Below, one piece after another: positions 37,371-48,060 of a DNA stretch of 64,000 nt (positions are counted from its first letter, which is position 1; every line of letters begins with the position of its first letter). Source of the DNA: Leishmania infantum JPCM5 (taxonomy: Eukaryota; Euglenozoa; Kinetoplastea; Trypanosomatida; Trypanosomatidae); assembly GCF_000002875.2 (NCBI RefSeq), contig NC_009398.2, forward strand, positions 315,001 to 379,000, given 5' to 3'. A model generated the notes under the pieces. The model did no database searches and was not told the origin of the DNA. It was given only the letters and a program-made list of their open reading frames with translations. The position numbers were made by a program, and so were the translations under genes.

Positions 37371-40023
37371 TACACAAGCAGACTCGCGTACACCCAGAAG
37401 ACCGAGAGTGAAGCAAGAACAACGAGTTAGAAAGAGGAAAGAGAAGGACAAGAAGGGTAAAGACAGCAACACGAATATGGATGCAGAGAAAGGGATCGTG
37501 TGTGTGTGTGTGTGTTTGCNNGTGNGTCGATCCCCCCTTCCTCCCCGCACACATACACACACACACACACAAAAAGGAGGAAGCAATGGTGATGAGGTGC
37601 GGATGAGGTATTTACATAGGCATTATGTATATACGTATCTGTGTGTGTGCGTGTGTACGTACCCGACACACCACCTCTCTTGCTCGCTCGCTCACTCTCT
37701 GGGCAACGCGCAGTGATGAGATGAATGTGTCGGGAGAATGGCAAACAAGAGAAAAATCTACGAGCAAGGAAGGGGGTGGGTGGGCGGTACACGGAGATGG
37801 AGTCTATACAGTCCACCGGCTTACCCACCTCTTGCGCACCTTGTATAGCGTCACCGGTGCCCGGCATGCATGATCGTATGCGCGTAGGGAGGAGAGGAAG
37901 AGGAAGCCAGAGAGAGAGAGAGTGAGAGGAAAAGGGCAGCAGGTAAGCGTCTGATACTTTGCGGCAACGGCGCGTCTCACGCGGGACATGAGATGTGAAC
38001 GCGCCCTCTGCAGGGCATGGCCATTTTTTTTTCGCGCCGGCGTGTCGATTGGGGGGAGGAGGGAGGGAGCAGGCTCCAGTCCTCACGCGCGCGGCTTGTG
38101 CATTGCTGGTGCACACCTCATAGAGGCAAGAAGCAAACGATGCGGAGCCGGCAGGCACGCGCCCACGCAGGACTACCTCCCGCTGCCGTTTGACGGGCCA
38201 TCTCACTTGCATGAAAGAAACGAAATTTGCTTTTTTTTTGTTTGGGAGGGGCTCAACATTGCTTTTTTTTTCTTCAGGAAATGCGAAAGGGGCCAGCGAT
38301 GGCGTGAGGCCGCGATGGGGGTGTTAGTGGTGTGTAGAGTGAAGTGGGTGGGTGGGTGGGTGGGGGTGCGAGGGCACCTCTCTTGCCGCGTCCGTCTTTC
38401 CTTCGTTCGTTCCGTGCAAGCATCCTTCAGTCCTTCGCTATTTCTTGTTGCTTCGTGTCTCTCTCACGAGCCCATTGTATCAGAACCGGGAAGCGTGAGA
38501 GTGGCGTCCTTGGCGACCCAACCCAACCCAAGCTTTCCCGATCCCAACGGAAAAAGAAAGGGGCAGGGCAGAGCAGCGATGCGCACATGCGGAGAAGGGG
38601 GAGCGAAAGGAGCGAACACGAGGGAGAGGAGGGTGGGAACGAGGAGTAGAGGAGGACCGCGTGCACGAGGCCCGAGCAGCATGACAACAACACCGCGAAA
38701 GCACACACACACACACACACAAGGTAAAAGAAAAGAGATAAAGAGATAGAGAAGGGAGTACATGATCCACACGCATGATGAACGCCCACTTGCACCGTTA
38801 CCGCTCTGCACATACACACCTACAAAACACACACACGCACGAAGACTATGGGGAGGGTGAGGAAAGAAGGAAAGAATGAGAGGAAAGGAAGAAAGGGGCC
38901 TCAAGGGAAGAGGCGGCCTTCTCATTCCCTCAGTTGCCTTTGTCTACGGGGTCAGTGGACAGGTGTTACTGCTGCAACGGCGGCGCTCTCTACATATTCG
39001 CATGTGCCAGTAACACTGCGTGTGTGTTTGCGTATGTATGTGTGCGTCGGTGGGCCTTGAGAGGTGCAGAGCGTGTATGTAACATGCGCGTCGGAGGACG
39101 TGCGCTGTACCGCCCCACTTGTTTGGCGACTGCTCCCTCTGCCTTTCCCGCCTCCTCCCTGTCGCCTCACCCTTGCATACAATCTCTGCCGCCCTTGTGA
39201 GTCTTACAGGCGCCCGCGGCAAGCAACGAAAAATGCGCGGGCTTCTTCCGAAGAAGGGATGGAGAGAAAGAGGGAGGCCGGGAGGAGGAGGAGGAGGGGG
39301 GCAGATCGGCCGTTCATCACACATATATACCTATACACACACATCCACAGAGAGAGAAAAGCGCACAGTTGAATACAGAGAAGCACGAAAAACGTACGCG
39401 AACAACAACCGTACATGTAAACATACACATACATACCTGCATACATATATACATACGTACATACATGGATACACACAAGCCCACATACGCGAGAACTACA
39501 GCTGGAAAGAGGACAGAGTGGTGGCGGTGGTGGGGTGAGGTGGGGAGGGCCGAGTAAGCGCAAGAGAGAGAGAGTGGTGGCGGTGGTGGCGTTGTCTAAT
39601 GGGATCCGGGTGGAGAAGGATGAAAAGAAAAAAGACGCACATGAAGATGGAAAGAAAGAGAGAGAGAGCACAGCACACACACACACACATCCAAACACGC
39701 ACTGAGGCAGAAACAAAAACAACAAAAGGGGGCAGAGATGCCGATGTGGGTGCGGACGCGGGGGGGGGCGAGTGGACAGAGCAAGCAGGTAAGCACGCAG
39801 ACACACACAGACACACGCGCATATACATGCACGTATGTATATACATATATACATACAAGCGTGCTCGGCGAAAAGGATGGGAGCAGGAACACGAGCAGGC
39901 AAAGTGCAGAGAGGGAGAAAGAGGGCGAGCGAGTCTCCGGCACACCAGACACGCCCAAAGGGGGGGGGCACTCGCCTTTCCGCTATCTGCGCATCGTCGT
40001 GCGCTCGACTCTCCGGGGCACTT

Positions 40024-40060
40024 CTCCTCCTCCTCCTCCTCCTCCTCCTCCTCCTCCTCC
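40024..40060. repeat. (CTC)n microsatellite
   Basis: About twelve perfect CTC units on the plus strand (GAG on the transcribed strand), about 165 bases downstream of the second DUF1935 gene, in its probable 3' UTR. Confidence 0.9.
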
Positions 40061-40156
40061 CTCACCGCCGTGAAGAGACGAGACGTCAGAGAAAGTAGAG
40101 GAAGACAGAACAAAGTCGATGAGCACCGCGCACACAAACACCGTGTAAACGCCACT

Positions 40157-40663
40157 GCGCACGCCCTTACCTCCTCTCTCTACATGTCCGTAGCTGCCTC
40201 GCGTTGCCCGCTCAAAGGTGCCCCCTCACGCCTTCGCAATCGGGTTAGCCTCGAAGCTGATCTTGAAGCCGTTCGGCTCGCCCTCGATGAACATCTCTGT
40301 CGTCGTCGGCGCAATCTCCAGCTCGCACTTGAACTCGCCAGACTCCTCGTCTTTTTGCATTGTAGTGTTGCCGATGGCCTCGATCTTGCTGTCCTTGCCG
40401 AACGCGACCTTCACCAGCATTTGGTAGTTCGTGGTGTCGTTGTAGAACGCCCACTTGTGCTCCTCGTCGTTCACGATGCGGAACAGCAGCCCGTTGCCGT
40501 TGTCCTTGAAGCACTTCACCACGGTGTTGCCGCTGTAGCCGGGCTGGCCGTTCTCGTATTTGATCTCAGACATGATGGTGGGTAGGGGCGTAGGGTGGGG
40601 GAGGGGGCGGTGAGGAGAGGGAGGGCGAGGGGTGTGTGGCGGGGATGTCGCTGATAGAGTGAA
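40157..40663. repeat. 507-bp perfect direct repeat, downstream copy
   Basis: Identical to 42877-43383 over the full 507 bases as read by eye, at a constant offset of 2720. It contains the whole DUF1935 gene, 69 bases past its stop and 90 bases upstream of its ATG. Sequence outside the borders is unrelated in the two copies. Confidence 0.92.
40226..40573 (-). CDS. Small kinetoplastid calpain-related protein (DUF1935), copy B
   Basis: 115 aa, ATG at 40571-40573, TGA stop. The whole protein is a single DUF1935 (calpain domain-III-like) module. Visible signs are G-L-L-F-R-I-V-N near residue 28, W-A-F-Y-N-D-T near 41 and a C-terminal P-T-T-T-E-M-F-I-E-G-E-P-N-G. Such stand-alone modules are the SKCRP/SMP family of trypanosomatids. 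They have no protease core and are usually cortical or flagellar membrane-associated proteins or modulators. Residue 2 is Ser and not Gly, so the N-myristoylation seen in SMP-type members is absent; no Cys near the N-terminus suggests palmitoylation either. The protein is identical to the copy at 42946-43293, but its distal 3' flank differs, which could give different mRNA stability. Confidence 0.88.
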   Translation of the reverse strand: MSEIKYENGQPGYSGNTVVKCFKDNGNGLLFRIVNDEEHKWAFYNDTTNYQMLVKVAFGKDSKIEAIGNTTMQKDEESGEFKCELEIAPTTTEMFIEGEPNGFKISFEANPIAKA

Positions 40664-42876
40664 CGTGTGCAGTTGTGCTTGCTTTGTGAAGTATGCAGAG
40701 GAGAAAGCTTATGCTAGCTGACGATGGTGTCTAGGCACCGACACAGACACACGAAAAGGGAGAGAGGGGGCCAGACGCTCATGTGCGCATGCAGGGCATC
40801 GGCGGACCAGCGGAGACGAAAAGGAAAAGCGAGGTGGAGGGAGAGAGAGAGGAGTGCATGCGTGTGAATGTTTTTAAAGTGCGTCGCACCTGAGTGGCGT
40901 GTTGCCGCAAGCTAACCTGCGCGCACTGGGCAGTAAGCAGAAGGATGAAATGGTAGCAGTAGTCCTCGCTGCTCTTAGTCCGTCTTAGAGCGACGCGGCA
41001 GGGCATCGGCGGAGGCCTGGCTCAAGGAAGCCTTCAGAGGGGCCGGCAACGGCGCGTGGGCCGCGCGGCACGCACACCGCCACGCAAAGCCAGCGAAGAA
41101 AACGTACAAAGAGAGAAAGAGCACGCCGTGCTGCAAGCGCGCTCTTCCCTTTTATTGTTTGTTCCGCTCTGCCTGCGATGCCGCTTTTGGTCTTTGTTCG
41201 CGAGTTTTGCCGCATCTTCTGTCTCTACATGTCGTGCTGACGAGAGAAGGGAGGGAGGTGAAAGGCGTCCGCGGGGGACGGCACGAGGTAAGGGCGAGGG
41301 GAGGGGCGGGGCGCAGAACAAGTGTCTATGTGTGCTTGCGGTGCGTGATGTTGGTGGGCGAATGCATGCGAGAGCGAGAAATAGAAACACGGAGGGAGTG
41401 AGGGGATATCAGAGGCGAGGAATGCGATCCGTGCATGGGAGCGGACAGAGTCCCTTCCTCTCTCTTCCACACACACATACATCATTATCTCCCCAACGCA
41501 CACATCCGGACATGCTCGCAACGCGGGCATTGACGGGCATGCCTCAACCCCATTCGGATCGCATCATGCACCGTCACCCGCACGCACGCACGCACCACCC
41601 CCACCACCCTCTCCTATTCTCCTAGACTTCACTCCACCCCCTTTTCCTTCTCCAGAGTTTGGAAGATCGATCTTCTCTCTTGCCCCCCTCTTTCCACACC
41701 CATGCCCGCTTGTTTTCTCACTTCCCGCTTTTTTTTTCATAAAGCGTGTGCGTTCGTTGCTTGAAACAGTTTTCAGTGCCTTCGCTCCGTTCCCTTCTCT
41801 CCCCTCGTGCACACCGCAAAATACACAATAACCATCTCAGAAGCAAAGAGCCGAAGAAGAAACGAAGATATGCGCGTCTGCATGCGGTGGCGCGTGTCGT
41901 CGGTGCATCTGCCGGAGAAGCTGTGCGACACAGAACGCGAGAAGACGAGAGGGAGTGCGGAGGAAGAGCGAAAAGGAAGAAGTAGTGAGAGAGGGAAGCG
42001 ATCACCGGAACAGCGTACAACCGAGGCGATGAAGGCGTGCGGCGGCGGGGGGGGGGCAGAAGGGCAGGGAGGGAGGGAGGGAGGGAGTGGGGGGGGGACG
42101 CTCAAAGATCAGAAGCTCATACACACCCACCCACACCCATCCATCACCGCCACCACCCCAATTCCGCTTTCAAAGGAAAAAGCTAAATAAACGATGAATC
42201 GCGGACAACATGGCAGCGAAGACGTGGCTTCGAGAGAGCGAGTGCGGGGCACACAGACGCACGCACATAATATATATATATACAGGCGAGAGAGGAGGAG
42301 GATGAAGAAAGACAAGGACACAAGGCGCATGCGAGGCATCACAAACACCACACGCACGCAACAACAGCAAAACGAAACGAAAAAGATGCGAGGCAGCGAA
42401 AGAAAGAACAAACATGAAAATACGAAAAGAAAAAGGGGGAGAACACTTCGCGCCCTATCGATGCGTCCATCACGCCCCTCCACTCTCGCACTCTCCATCA
42501 CAGCGGCGCGTAACAGAAATGCATGCGAGAGGCTAAAAGAGTGGAGAGGCAGGCCGTACCCCCAGGAGCGTGCGTTTAGCGAGACACGCGTGCCACTGGA
42601 GCACGCCCATGGTGAGGATGACCGACAGGGGAGCAGGAGGGCGAGAGGTACAGAGGGTATCGTAAGCGAGAGAGAGACGGCGTCGAACACTGCGGAGACT
42701 GGAATCACTGTTGCTGCGGTGCACTTAAAAAGTGCACGCACTACATATCTTCGCCACAGACGCCAACCCTCTTCTCTCTTCTTCTCAGATGTCACTCTAC
42801 CCCTCCCTCTCCTTTTTCTTTCGCGCTTGCGATCTGCTATCGCTTCTACATGGCGTCCCTGTTTGCTTGTGAGCGC
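40664..42876. other. 2.2-kb spacer between the two DUF1935 copies
   Basis: No gene is supported. The sequence is unrelated to that flanking the other copy. It contains CA-type runs, a (TA)n run at 42270-42281, G-runs at 42048-42056 and 42092-42099, and a pyrimidine-rich plus-strand block at 41590-41735. It carries the 3' UTR of copy A and the upstream region of copy B. Confidence 0.55.
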
Positions 42877-43383
42877 GCGCACGCCCTTACCTCCTCTCTC
42901 TACATGTCCGTAGCTGCCTCGCGTTGCCCGCTCAAAGGTGCCCCCTCACGCCTTCGCAATCGGGTTAGCCTCGAAGCTGATCTTGAAGCCGTTCGGCTCG
43001 CCCTCGATGAACATCTCTGTCGTCGTCGGCGCAATCTCCAGCTCGCACTTGAACTCGCCAGACTCCTCGTCTTTTTGCATTGTAGTGTTGCCGATGGCCT
43101 CGATCTTGCTGTCCTTGCCGAACGCGACCTTCACCAGCATTTGGTAGTTCGTGGTGTCGTTGTAGAACGCCCACTTGTGCTCCTCGTCGTTCACGATGCG
43201 GAACAGCAGCCCGTTGCCGTTGTCCTTGAAGCACTTCACCACGGTGTTGCCGCTGTAGCCGGGCTGGCCGTTCTCGTATTTGATCTCAGACATGATGGTG
43301 GGTAGGGGCGTAGGGTGGGGGAGGGGGCGGTGAGGAGAGGGAGGGCGAGGGGTGTGTGGCGGGGATGTCGCTGATAGAGTGAA
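42877..43383. repeat. 507-bp perfect direct repeat, upstream copy
   Basis: Identical to 40157-40663. Divergence begins abruptly on both sides (42876 and 43384). This suggests a recent duplication or ongoing gene conversion with a tract limited to the gene and its immediate flanks. Confidence 0.92.
42946..43293 (-). CDS. Small kinetoplastid calpain-related protein (DUF1935), copy A
   Basis: 115 aa, ATG at 43291-43293, TGA stop. The protein and its DNA are identical to copy B at 40226-40573; see that entry for motifs. In transcription order this is the upstream copy. The immediate 5' flank (43294-43383) is shared with copy B, including a candidate SL acceptor AG at 43371-43372 (40651-40652 in copy B), 77 nt before the ATG. 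Both copies may therefore be trans-spliced at the same relative site. The upstream neighbours in the array are two decayed genes. Confidence 0.88.
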   Translation of the reverse strand: MSEIKYENGQPGYSGNTVVKCFKDNGNGLLFRIVNDEEHKWAFYNDTTNYQMLVKVAFGKDSKIEAIGNTTMQKDEESGEFKCELEIAPTTTEMFIEGEPNGFKISFEANPIAKA

Positions 43384-43790
43384 AGTCCTGAGGAAGCTTC
43401 ACGATGCTTGTTGTTGTGCGTGCGTGTTGTTCGGGGCACAAATGCGTACGAAGAGGAGCAGGCAGAGGAGACACAAAGCAGCAGGAAGAAGTAACATGGA
43501 GCGGTGCTCACATGGAGAGGTACCGAGTGCGAGCGTGCCAGCAAGTCCACCACGAACCGCGCACGGGCAACTCCCCTCGGGCACGGTAACGCGGGAAGGG
43601 TCGAGGGAGCGAGCGGCGATAGAGAGAGAGAGCGCTGAGAGTGGTGTGTGTGTATGTGTGTGTGTGTGTGTGGGGGGGAGAGATATCAGCGATGCCGCAT
43701 CACCCTCTTTCTTTGTCGCTATCGTAAGACGGAGACAGAGAATTAGAAAAGAGGGAGAGGGAAGCGGCACGGCGCCCGCAAAAAAGAGGC

Positions 43791-44495
43791 TCACATGTCG
43801 ATATGCGCATGCGCTACCTTTCGTTGGACTCCGCCCCTGCAGCGGCGGCGCTCGATTTCGTCATGCGCCTGCTGCATCTCCTCCAAGAGTATCACGGCCG
43901 AATAGCGCAGCAGAGACAAGTCGTACTCGAACCGGCTGCCCATCGACTGATCAGGGTGCACCACCTCCGTGGAAGTACGACGGTGCACCATCGCGGGAAC
44001 GAAGGAGGGTGTTGGTGGTGCACGCAGAGTCCTTCGGGGGCACATCACCGGCGCCACCAGCAATCATGAAGATGCCGGCGATTGCCTTCTTCGCCTGCTA
44101 GTAAGTGCACAGGATGCTGCTGATGCAGCCCGAGCCGCTGATACAGCTAAACACATCTCCGGCGTGCATGCCAGGCGTGCCGTTGCCCCAAAGGGGATGC
44201 GCCCGCTTGCCAAAGAGCGCGAGCCGCAGCGCGAAGGAGCGCGCGGAGATGCCCTCGCAGCCACAATCGAGCTTCTAACTGCTGCCGTGGCAGTTCTTTA
44301 TTGCCTCCAAGAAGTCGAACAGTCGGGTGACGTCCTGCTTGACAGAAACGGCCTCCTGCTCGCGGAGCAACGTCGCGCACGCAGCGTTGTATGCGTCCTG
44401 CATGGCTAGCTGCGCAACTTCGGATCCGGTGCTTCGCTGTACCGGGGGTGCTTGTAGTGGTGGGTGTCTGGTAAAGAGTGAAAAATCTCAGCCAT
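43791..44495 (-). pseudogene. Decayed SIS-domain phosphosugar isomerase-like gene (6-phospho-3-hexuloisomerase type)
   Basis: Three minus-strand frames together read like one SIS-domain protein of about 230 residues. Frame 1 starts with ATG at 44493-44495 right after a long pyrimidine tract and reads MAEIFHSLPDTHHYKHPRY. It runs to about 44420, where the frame shifts. Frame 2 (about 44420-43951) carries an N-terminal helix (DVTRLFDFLEAI) and a stop at 44275-44277. It then has A-L-R-L-x-x-F-G-K-R and the SIS phosphosugar-loop motif GDVFSCISGSG (44128-44160), another stop at 44098-44100, QAKKA, and a stop at 43951-43953. Frame 3 has SMGSRFEY (43923-43946) plus an amphipathic tail, matching the P-M-G-T-x-F-E end typical of hexuloisomerases. 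Two frameshifts and three stops make it non-functional. The sub-family call is by motif only. Confidence 0.65.
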
Positions 44496-44962
44496 AAGGA
44501 CAGAGGAGGAACGAAAGAGGAAGAGCGAGATGATCGCGCGAGGCCTCGGGGATTCGCAAACGTCGAAGGCGGGCACGTGCTGCGAGGGGGGAGTAGGGTA
44601 AAGCTGAGGAGGGGCACACCATGGCCGCAAAACAGGAGGAGGTCGCAGCGTCCTAACCAATATCATCCAAGCTCTTGCCGCCTCCCCCCCCTTGGCGAGG
44701 CACGGGAGTGGATGCGGAGGAGGCAAAGAGCAGACTGCGAAGTGGGTACTCAGGCACGCACACGTGCACATCGCTTCTCATCAATCTTACTCCGTGGCTG
44801 GAGCCTGTTGTCTTCGCTCCTACGCCTACGTAGACGTCGTCCCTAGGAGAGACCAACACAGAGGCGAAAAGAGCCACTGCAGCCTCCCCACCATCACAGC
44901 CACAAGCAACGGTACAGCCACAGTGACGGAGAAGGAGGGCCGTTTGCACAGCGGCATTTGCA
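44496..44962. other. Short spacer between the two decayed genes
   Basis: Contains a strong coding-strand pyrimidine tract at about 44496-44530 (plus-strand purines), directly before the ATG of the SIS relic. No separate gene is seen. Confidence 0.5.
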
Positions 44963-47900
44963 TCAGCATCTCCAGGCGCCGTCCATTCGTGGCTTGCCTT
45001 GCTGTCGTCGGTGGAGTGCTACGGCATCGGCTTCAGGTTTAGCGTCTCCCGCAAGGATGGCGTGGTCCTCCCGAGCAGCCGCCTGCAACATGTCATCCAA
45101 AACCGTAGTCCTCTTCGCGTCCCATTCGTCGTCCGAAAGTGTAGTCGCGGGTGGTGGGCTTTAGATGAGCTGAACGCGTGCAAACTTCTTCGCCGATTCG
45201 GCATGTGCGTAAACAACAACAAAGTACTGCGGATATTGCTCCACCACGTTGATCAAGTGGTGATGCTGCAAGCGTATCGTCTCGCGTGCGCCATACCGAA
45301 GGCGGCCAACGAGATCGATCGAGTTGCGCGACCGCCCTGGCGGCAGTTCAGTCGCCAGCACGTGCAACCACTCATCGACGCTGTAGGTGCTGCGCAGCCG
45401 TCCGTCCGGCAGCGGCAGTCCCGGCCGCATCACACGAATGTTATTCTGCTCACGAAACTCGAACAGCTGCACCTTTGTCGGCGCGTTGCGGAGCAGCCGG
45501 ATCGGATCTGTAGGGAGAAAGTCGGTGATCGCCGGTGGCAGCGCCTGTAGGAGGTTGCGCAGTCCGATGTGCCGTGTGGGCGGCAGATACCGCAGAATGG
45601 TGTCCAATAACACCTCGGGGGCCGTGTATGGCGAGTTTGGGTTAGCGGCCAAAGCCATGCGACGACGGATCTTCTGGCTCGAGCGCTTCTGCGTCGAGGT
45701 GATCTGCAGCCGTTCCTCGGGTGAGAGACCGCTGCGATGCTGCATCATCGCATGCCCCTCGCCCATGACAGCGAGGTTCGCCGAGGCCAACCAGTGAGGA
45801 AATCCATTCGCGTCAAGTGCGTTGATGCCCTTGCCGAACAACATCACCGTGGGCACTGCGTCGCCCTCCACGAAGGTGGATATCGGCGGCACTTCAATTG
45901 CAAACCCAAAGCCGCGGCGCGTCGGCACCTCTTGTGTGTGCTCCTGCGTAGCAGCTCCTGCACGCGTCGGTGCCGACGAGCGTGGCAGCGCCGCCGGTGG
46001 TGTGCCGGCTATCATGACGGCGGAGCGGCCGTTGGTACTTGGCACGACAGAAAGCTGAAACACGCTCTCGTGCTGGTACAAAAACCGTCGCAGCGTTCCA
46101 AAGTAGGCGATGATGTTTCGTTTTTGCGCCATCGCTGATTCGACACGCGAGCCCGGCCTCCATCTCCGACACGTACACAAGCCCGCGGGTCTGCAGAAGG
46201 CGCTGCACCTCCGCTAACTCACGCGGCAGCGGTGTGGTTTCCGCGCGCAGCGAGCGCACCGGCAGAAAGCTGAGGCAGACGGCGCCGTCCTTCTGCGCCG
46301 TGGACTGCATTCGGTGCTGCTGCTGGGCAAAGTAAAGCAAGTTGGAGCGCTGACACAGCGGCAGCAGCGCCGCTTTCACCGCCGGCGGGGCGTGCTCGAC
46401 GACAGCGTACAGGGGGATCCATTGAAACGGCCGAGGGAAGCGCGGCAGAAACGAGTAGAGCAAGTACGGATCCGGCTCGTAGGCGGCGATGTACGGATGC
46501 ACCGCTTCGCCACTCTGTGGCGCCAGAGCGGAGGTCCCAGGCGCTGCTGGCTCCCTATCGTCGTCGTCGAAGCGACCACCGTTGCTGCCGTCATTCGTTG
46601 ATGCTTGTGCGTCCTCATCAACGCCAACACACGCAGTGCGTTCCCTCTGAGTGAAGCCTTCGCCGTCCTTTCCGCCATAAAACCGCAAGTACGTCTCGTT
46701 CTCCAGCTCCACCAACCCCAGCGCCATCGTCTCGCCAAATACGCGGCGCACGTGCTCGAACGTGTACCCGGGTGGCAGCTGCTTCAGCAGCGCCTCCACT
46801 GGCACGAAGTGCGTTGACAGCATGGCCGCCAGCCCTGATGGACTGAACGACGTGGCAGCTCCGTGACGGCGGGTTGCCGCGACCGGCAACGCCGGCGGCG
46901 GCGGAGGCTCGAACGCATCGCCAAAGTAAGGCAGGTAGGTTTCTGGGCCGCCGAGACACGCCCTTGTGGATGGCGCGAAGAAGGCCTTCTTGACCGCAGA
47001 CCAACGCCCGTAAGGTTCCGCGAACCTCTGCGGGCCTTTTGGGAGTGCCGAGGCGCTGTCCGCCAGTCGGCGAGTCGCCATCGGCGGGCAGCACATATCT
47101 GCGTAGCGGAAGTCATCCCCGTCGCCCGCGGCACTCCCGGCGTCGCTGGGGCTCCGTGCGGCGCCACAGCTCACCTTTGCAAGGTTGCTCTCGAGCTGCC
47201 CGCGCTTTTCAGGTGCCAGAGGTGCGTACAGCGCCGCAAGCGCGCGCCCGACTTCTTCGGCCGACGACGCAACGGTGGCGTACAGGTTATCAAAAGGCAT
47301 GTATATGCCGTGCGCTCGCACGCTGCCGCGGCCGCTGACGGAGGACCGCAGCTCATCCGCCAAATTCTCTCCGGCGATACAGAGAAGAAGCTCCGACAGC
47401 GTCCGTGAAGTCTCCTGCACATAATTGCGACGCCGCTGCATATTCAAGGAAGCTTCTCATGACAGCGCTGAAAAAGCCGTCGCATCGATGGGAGAGGGCC
47501 GCGCACATGCTAGCTGGCCGGCCCTCTTTTCCTTTGCAGAGCTCTTCGGCGCTGCCACGGCTGTTGACGTCGTCTCGCTCGCGGAGTTGATAAAATTCCA
47601 CGCCGACTCGAAGAGCACTGGAGTCGTGGCGCCGTCGATTGTGAAGAGCAAGTAAAGCGAGCTTACTGGGATGCACACTGGTGCCCGCGGGATGCACTCC
47701 ACCAAGCGTTCCAGCAGCTCGTTGTTTCTTGCGTGAACCGCTGGCCGGATGGAGGGTGGCGAACACGCGGGCGATGGTACGGGAGGTTCGCGAGGAGGAG
47801 GGGCCTGGTACTGCCGTTCCAGCGGAGGTTGTGAGGTGCGGTGCGCAGCAGAGGTGCTGAGCAGACACTGTGGCGTCGAAAACGGCGGCGAAGAGCATCG

Positions 47901-47978
47901 CAGATGTGCTGCTGGACGCCACCGAGTGGCGCCAAGGCGCCGGGTTGGTTGCCGTGCTAGTAGCAGCGGCATGCGCAT
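44963..47978 (-). pseudogene. Broken gene for a probable mitochondrial protein with about five related modules
   Basis: Segments of clear coding character line up over about 3 kb. Segment 1 starts with ATG at 47978 (MRMPLLLARQPTRRLGATRW). It has an Arg-rich, acid-poor N-terminus like a mitochondrial presequence and ends at an in-frame TGA (47457-47459). Segment 2 continues in the same frame from 47456 to about 46145. There the frame must skip one base to segment 3 (VESAMAQKRNIIAYFGTLRR) up to TAA at 45161-45163. The same frame then stays open and coding-like (DDEWDAKRTTVLDDM) to TGA at 44963-44965. Five stretches share a pattern of a helix, L-P-P or I-P-R, a second helix, then F/L-x-F-x-x-x-P: about 47560-47730, 46660-46840, 46300-46490, 45430-45635 and 45190-45400. 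This suggests repeated winged-helix-like modules as in kinetoplastid mitochondrial RNA-processing or ribosome-assembly factors (inference). It could also be sequencing or assembly error in a live gene. Confidence 0.65.
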
Positions 47979-48033
47979 GATGAGATGCTGCGCATTTTCG
48001 TTCGACAGCCGCGCACGTGTTATCCGCACGCGA

Positions 48034-48060
48034 CTCAAGGATAGATGAAGGCGGGTCAAA
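48034..48060 (-). promoter_or_regulatory. Predicted spliced-leader acceptor of the broken multi-module gene
   Basis: A T/C-rich minus-strand stretch ends in TTGAG, AG at 48034-48035, 55 nt before the ATG at 47978. An out-of-frame ATG at 47995 starts a 12-codon upstream frame that overlaps the main start. Confidence 0.35.

Larger units (their letters stand above)
37155..40225. other. 3.1-kb intergenic spacer with three undetermined bases
   Basis: No gene is supported. Bases 37520, 37521 and 37525 are N, inside a GT-repeat. Other simple sequence: CA runs at 37346-37370 and 38701-38720, AT-rich ATAC-type repeats at 39408-39477 and 39825-39860, and a (CTC)n microsatellite at 40024-40060. The coding-strand sequence 37180-37230 is C/T-rich and probably feeds the CSB-like acceptor. 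Open frames in both strands are repeat-derived. Confidence 0.55.

Noticed and set aside
43300..43383. C/T tract just before the DUF1935 ATG as a second splice site
   Set aside because: No AG occurs between this tract and the ATG, so only the AG upstream of it (43371-43372) could serve.
47457..47459. In-frame TGA read as selenocysteine
   Set aside because: Context (FSALS before, EASLN after) has no redox motif, and a separate frameshift in the same gene argues for decay; no SECIS-type element was evident.
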